From: an uncultured Lactobacillus sp.
Lineage (GTDB): Bacteria; Bacillota; Bacilli; Lactobacillales; Lactobacillaceae
DNA length: 24,439 bases
Direction: 5' to 3'
NCBI GenBank assembly: GCA_937874695.1
Contig: CALNAJ010000015.1
Span: forward strand, 1 to 24,439
In this document: piece after piece, positions 23,252 to 24,439 of the stretch
Position numbering within the stretch: the first letter of the stretch is position 1
Layout of the letters: every line of letters starts with the position of its first letter
Program-made: the position numbers and the translations under genes
The notes under the pieces: model-generated
The model's database searches: none
What the model was told of the DNA's origin: nothing
The model's input: the letters and a program-made list of their open reading frames with translations, nothing else

Positions 23252-24439
23252 GTATTCCCCACGCATGTGGGGTTGATCCCATATTCAATGAATGGCATGG
23301 CCTCACTTGGCTGTATTCCCCACGCATGTGGGGTTGATCCCATCAGCTATACCCTTTTTGTGTCTGGCAATTGGTATTCCCCACGCATGTGGGGTTGATC
23401 CCCATTGTGGCTCATACCACCGTGATTCCAGACAGTATTCCCCACGCATGTGGGGTTGATCCTAATTGAGCTTGTAATAGGGGCTTGTGAACACAGTATT
23501 CCCCACGCATGTGGGGTTGATCCCTAGCTTCTACTCAGCCAGTTAGTCAGTGCTTTGTATTCCCCACGCATGTGGGGTTGATCCTGTAAGAACTGGCAAT
23601 CGCTTAGATTTGATTGGGTATTCCCCACGCATGTGGGGTTGATCCCATTTGGAAATTTCGGCGATACAATGCAGTTAGGTATTCCCCACGCATGTGGGGT
23701 TGATCCTACGACGTCATGAACTACTACGGACGGATCGCGGTATTCCCCACGCATGTGGGGTTGATCCCTTGTTGCATTGTCGCGGTCAGGGTCGGTAAAA
23801 GTATTCCCCACGCATGTGGGGTTGATCCTCTAGGTGAGCGAACGGATGGCCAAATAGCTCGGTATTCCCCACGCATGTGGGGTTGATCCCAGGGCCTGAA
23901 AACAACAATGAAAGATGGGGCTGTATTCCCCACGCATGTGGGGTTGATCCTAGTAAAGATATTTCCGCTTTCGTCTGGGTATGGTATTCCCCACGCATGT
24001 GGGGTTGATCCCGCCAGTGCTACCAGCGCAATAGTTCCGGGCGAGTATTCCCCACGCATGTGGGGTTGATCCTCAATGGATTTTCAGCCATCGCGTCCCC
24101 TCCTAGTATTCCCCACGCATGTGGGGTTGATCCCGAGGCCATCTATCCGCCAAAAGAGGGGAGCCTGTATTCCCCACGCATGTGGGGTTGATCCTCTCGT
24201 CGGCGACTTGACCGAATTCAACTTTCCGTATTCCCCACGCATGTGGGGTTGATCCTAGCCGGTAACGGTCGCCAGGTACGGAACTGTTGTATTCCCCACG
24301 CATGTGGGGTTGATCCCCGCGACCGCCTAGCGGCCTTTTTTTATAGCTGGTATTCCCCACGCATGTGGGGTTGATCCTACTTGGTGACAGCACTACGATC
24401 CTTTTCGTTCAGTATTCCCCACGCATGTGGGGTTGATCC
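23252..24439 (+). CRISPR. CRISPR array 2, type I-E, 20 repeats and 19 spacers, reaches the window edge
   Basis: All 20 repeats are identical 28-mers. They differ from array 1 at one base: T instead of G at position 22, giving TTGATCC after the GTGGGG arm. The pitch is 61 bp, except for the last spacer (34 nt, 24378-24411). All 19 spacers begin with C or T. The window stops exactly at the end of a full repeat, with no degenerate terminal repeat seen, so the array may go on beyond it. Spacer 18 (24317-24349) contains a short hairpin followed by seven T. Confidence 0.99.

Noticed and set aside
23128..24393. Similar minus-strand frames with INPTCVGNT and DQPHMRGEY
   Set aside because: Same artefact, from array 2 repeats.

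Overview
The window looks like the chromosome of a Gram-positive member of the Lactobacillaceae. Ribosome binding sites are of the AGGAGG type, there are LPxTG surface proteins with sortases, and the type I-E CRISPR repeat and Cas2-DnaQ fusion are of a kind seen in lactobacilli and streptococci. I cannot name the species from sequence alone.

Left part (1-7364): a possible end of an upstream gene, one unrecognised winged-helix-like protein, a terminator, then a four-gene pilus operon. The operon encodes a large tip/ancillary pilin (LPVTG), a backbone pilin (YPKN and LPITG), a class C pilin-polymerising sortase and a class A anchoring sortase. Middle (7365-11885): an AT-rich intergenic stretch that holds two decayed CRISPR-like repeats under a good promoter, a small lysine-rich protein, rarA, a convergent SnoaL/NTF2-like gene, a parS-like site and a DUF2075 P-loop ATPase. 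rarA and the SnoaL-like gene each have a promoter with a 19-bp spacer and almost the same core, as seen at MerR-family targets.

Right part (11886-24439): a complete type I-E CRISPR-Cas locus, all read left to right. Array 1 has 28 repeats including a degenerate last one. It is followed by cas3, casA(cse1), casB(cse2), cas7e, cas5e, cas6e, cas1e and a cas2-DEDDh exonuclease fusion, packed with overlaps or gaps of a few bases (19 bp before casB). Array 2 has 20 repeats and runs to the window edge. Cas6e cuts pre-crRNA from both arrays, Cascade (Cse1, Cse2, Cas7, Cas5, Cas6) carries the guides, Cas3 degrades targets, and Cas1 with Cas2-DnaQ acquires and trims new spacers.

The most interesting signals are these. 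(1) A crRNA-like unit at about 7603-7654, whose predicted transcription start coincides with the 5' handle; it has a 20-nt guide-like segment and ends in a repeat-like hairpin, so it may be a Cascade-guided regulatory RNA or a relic. (2) A 66-bp ungapped match (47/66 identical) between the array 1 leader and the 3' end of cas2 plus the array 2 leader, so the array 2 leader overlaps coding sequence and array 1 probably arose by duplication. (3) A one-base difference at the first position of the crRNA handle that separates the arrays, with the oldest intact repeat of array 1 keeping the array 2 base. (4) A pyrimidine at the first spacer position in 45 of 46 spacers, which points to a PAM ending in Y.
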